This document shows positions 62,790 through 64,000 of a DNA stretch of 64,000 bases, piece by piece. Positions within the stretch are counted from its first letter, which is position 1. Each line of letters begins with the position of its first letter. This stretch comes from UBA4421 sp002704225. GTDB taxonomy: Bacteria > Pseudomonadota > Gammaproteobacteria > Pseudomonadales > Azotimanducaceae. The notes under the pieces are model-generated. The model saw nothing but the letters and a program-made list of their open reading frames with translations. It made no database searches and was not told the DNA's origin. A program made the translations under genes and the position numbers. Location of the stretch: the NCBI GenBank assembly GCA_902556425.1, contig CACDWG010000004.1:86107-150106 (forward strand), written 5' to 3'.

Positions 62790-64000
62790 CTACTGACCCG
62801 CCACCGTCATCGACTCCAGCAATAAACTCGGAGCCCGAATACTACTCCTGATATCGATATCATCGGCAAGCCCCACAATGTTCAGCAACATGTCTTTCAA
62901 ATTTCCGGCTAGCGTGAACTCTGCCACTGGGTAGGCTATTTCGCCGTTTTCAACCCAAAAGCCTGAAGCACCTCGCGAATAATCACCGGTTACGCCATTC
63001 ACTCCTTGCCCCATCAGTTCCGTTATCAGCAAGCCTGTACCCATTTGGGCCATGAGGTCCGCATGAGGCACCATGGGGGCATTGAGGTGCAGGTTGTGCA
63101 CACCACCGGCGTTCCCGGTGGTTTCCAACCCAAGTTTGCGAGCGGAATAGGTCGAAAGGATATAGCTGGCCAGTCGACCGTTCTCAACAAACACATTGTT
63201 GCGGGTTGCCACACCGTCACCGTCGAAGTAAGCGCTCGCCAACCCGCCAAGCATTGCGGGATCTTCCTGCAGAGTGAGCCACTCTGGGAGGACTTGTTGG
63301 TTCATGGCGTCCAACAAGAATGATGCTTGGCGATATTGAGCGCCACCACTGATCGCGCCATTCAGGTGACCGATCAACCCGGCAGCAAGATTGGGGGCCA
63401 ATATCACCGGATATTTACCCGTGGGTGCTTTCTGTGGTGACAACCGTTCGACGGTTCGTTCACCAGCTTTTCTGCCCACATCGGCGGCCGCTTCCAACGC
63501 CTGCCACCGTCGCGAAAGCGTGTACCAGTAATCGCGCTGCATCCCTTCGTTGTCTTCGCCAATTAAGACACAGCTCATGCTGTGACGCGTGCTTGGGTAG
63601 GCTCCGAGAAAGCCATTGCTGTTGCCATATACCCGCAGCGCCTGCTGAGAGCTAATTTGAGCACCGTCCGAATTGGTGAGTTTGCTATCGACGGCGAGGC
63701 CCGCTGCTTCACATTCAATCGCCAGAGAGGCGACTTGCTCCGGTTCGATATCCCAAGGGTGATACAGATCTAAAGCCACCGGCGCTAAAGGCATCAGACT
63801 GGCATCAGCTAACCCACTGTAGGGATCTTCTTCGGTATGTTTGGCGATACCCTTGGCCGCCGCCACGGTCTCACGGATCGCCGCCTCACTGCTGTCTGTC
63901 GTGCTAGCCGAGCCCTTCCGCTTGCCAAAATACAGCGTAATACCGAAGCCGCGATCTTGATTGAACTCGAGATTTTCCACCTCGCCTTTACGCACGCTGA
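62790..64000 (-). CDS. pmbA: TldE/PmbA metalloprotease subunit, N-terminus cut by the right edge
   Basis: Partner of TldD in a zinc peptidase that matures microcin B17 and degrades unstructured peptides. The visible 403 codons contain RKGSASTTDSSEAAIRETV, ASAYFDGDGVATRNNVFVEN and SRGASGFWVENGEIAYPVAE. E. coli PmbA has about 450 residues, so the first roughly 45 are outside the window. The stop at 62790 lies two bases from the mgtE stop on the other strand, so the genes converge. Confidence 0.93.
   Translation of the reverse strand, partial: SVRKGEVENLEFNQDRGFGITLYFGKRKGSASTTDSSEAAIRETVAAAKGIAKHTEEDPYSGLADASLMPLAPVALDLYHPWDIEPEQVASLAIECEAAGLAVDSKLTNSDGAQISSQQALRVYGNSNGFLGAYPSTRHSMSCVLIGEDNEGMQRDYWYTLSRRWQALEAAADVGRKAGERTVERLSPQKAPTGKYPVILAPNLAAGLIGHLNGAISGGAQYRQASFLLDAMNQQVLPEWLTLQEDPAMLGGLASAYFDGDGVATRNNVFVENGRLASYILSTYSARKLGLETTGNAGGVHNLHLNAPMVPHADLMAQMGTGLLITELMGQGVNGVTGDYSRGASGFWVENGEIAYPVAEFTLAGNLKDMLLNIVGLADDIDIRSSIRAPSLLLESMTVAGQ

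Overview
The window comes from a Gram-negative gammaproteobacterium. It carries LPS genes (lpxC, kdsC, lptCAB), a meso-diaminopimelate-type MurE (DNPR motif), a cytochrome bc1 operon, and neighbourhoods (rsmH to lpxC, rsmI/lpoA, sspAB-petABC, murA-hisGD, lptCAB-rpoN-hpf-ptsN-rapZ-ptsO) in the order known from Pseudomonas and its relatives. I cannot name the genus. Several genes that normally sit inside these clusters are absent, which suggests a lineage that has lost or moved them.

Layout. (1) 1-7.5 kb holds accessory metabolism and unknowns: a frameshifted Gfo/Idh oxidoreductase cut by the left edge, three unknown proteins, a PPOX-type flavin protein, a carotenoid oxygenase, apt, a DUF6249/XRE pair, a membrane protein and a PhyH-type dioxygenase. 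(2) 7.5-12.4 kb is a decayed genomic island ending at tRNA-Thr(CGT). It contains two ruined tyrosine-recombinase genes and small exported or lipoprotein genes. Two short leader modules recur in it: an integrase-tail/RBS/MRN-start module four times and an M-x-x-(I/V)-(I/V)-T-G-L signal-peptide start three times. This is the least explained part of the window. (3) 12.5-18.2 kb has a membrane protein, a serine hydrolase, a MetX-like hydrolase with a hexanucleotide repeat in its signal peptide, RidA, an ABM-domain protein, an exported peroxiredoxin, a coiled-coil protein and a DUF1499 protein. (4) 18.2-26.1 kb has a pilC remnant, coaE, yacG, argJ, secA, an M23 peptidase, dciA and lpxC.

(5) 26-39.4 kb is the division and cell wall cluster on the minus strand: mraZ, rsmH, ftsL, ftsI, murE, mraY, murD, ftsW, murC, ftsQ, ftsA, ftsZ, then lpxC. 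It lacks murF, murG and ddlB, and its remaining genes still overlap by a few bases. A -35/-10 pair and three 10-bp-spaced MraZ-type boxes precede mraZ, and rnpB lies just upstream. (6) 39.9-44.7 kb has rsmI, lpoA, yraN, dolP and sspAB. The rsmI and lpoA start codons overlap head to head. (7) 44.8-53.6 kb has petABC, rplM-rpsI, zapE, hisGD, murA and an ibaG/BolA gene. (8) 54-64 kb has a Ca/Na exchanger, kdsC, lptCAB, rpoN, hpf, ptsN, rapZ, ptsO, mgtE and a partial pmbA.

Together these genes cover peptidoglycan precursor synthesis and septation, LPS synthesis and transport, protein export, respiration, and nitrogen-PTS/sigma-54 control. The exciting or unexplained signals are the repeated leader modules of the island, the triple absence of murF/murG/ddlB, the SxQ instead of SxN motif in FtsI, and the overlapping divergent starts of rsmI and lpoA.
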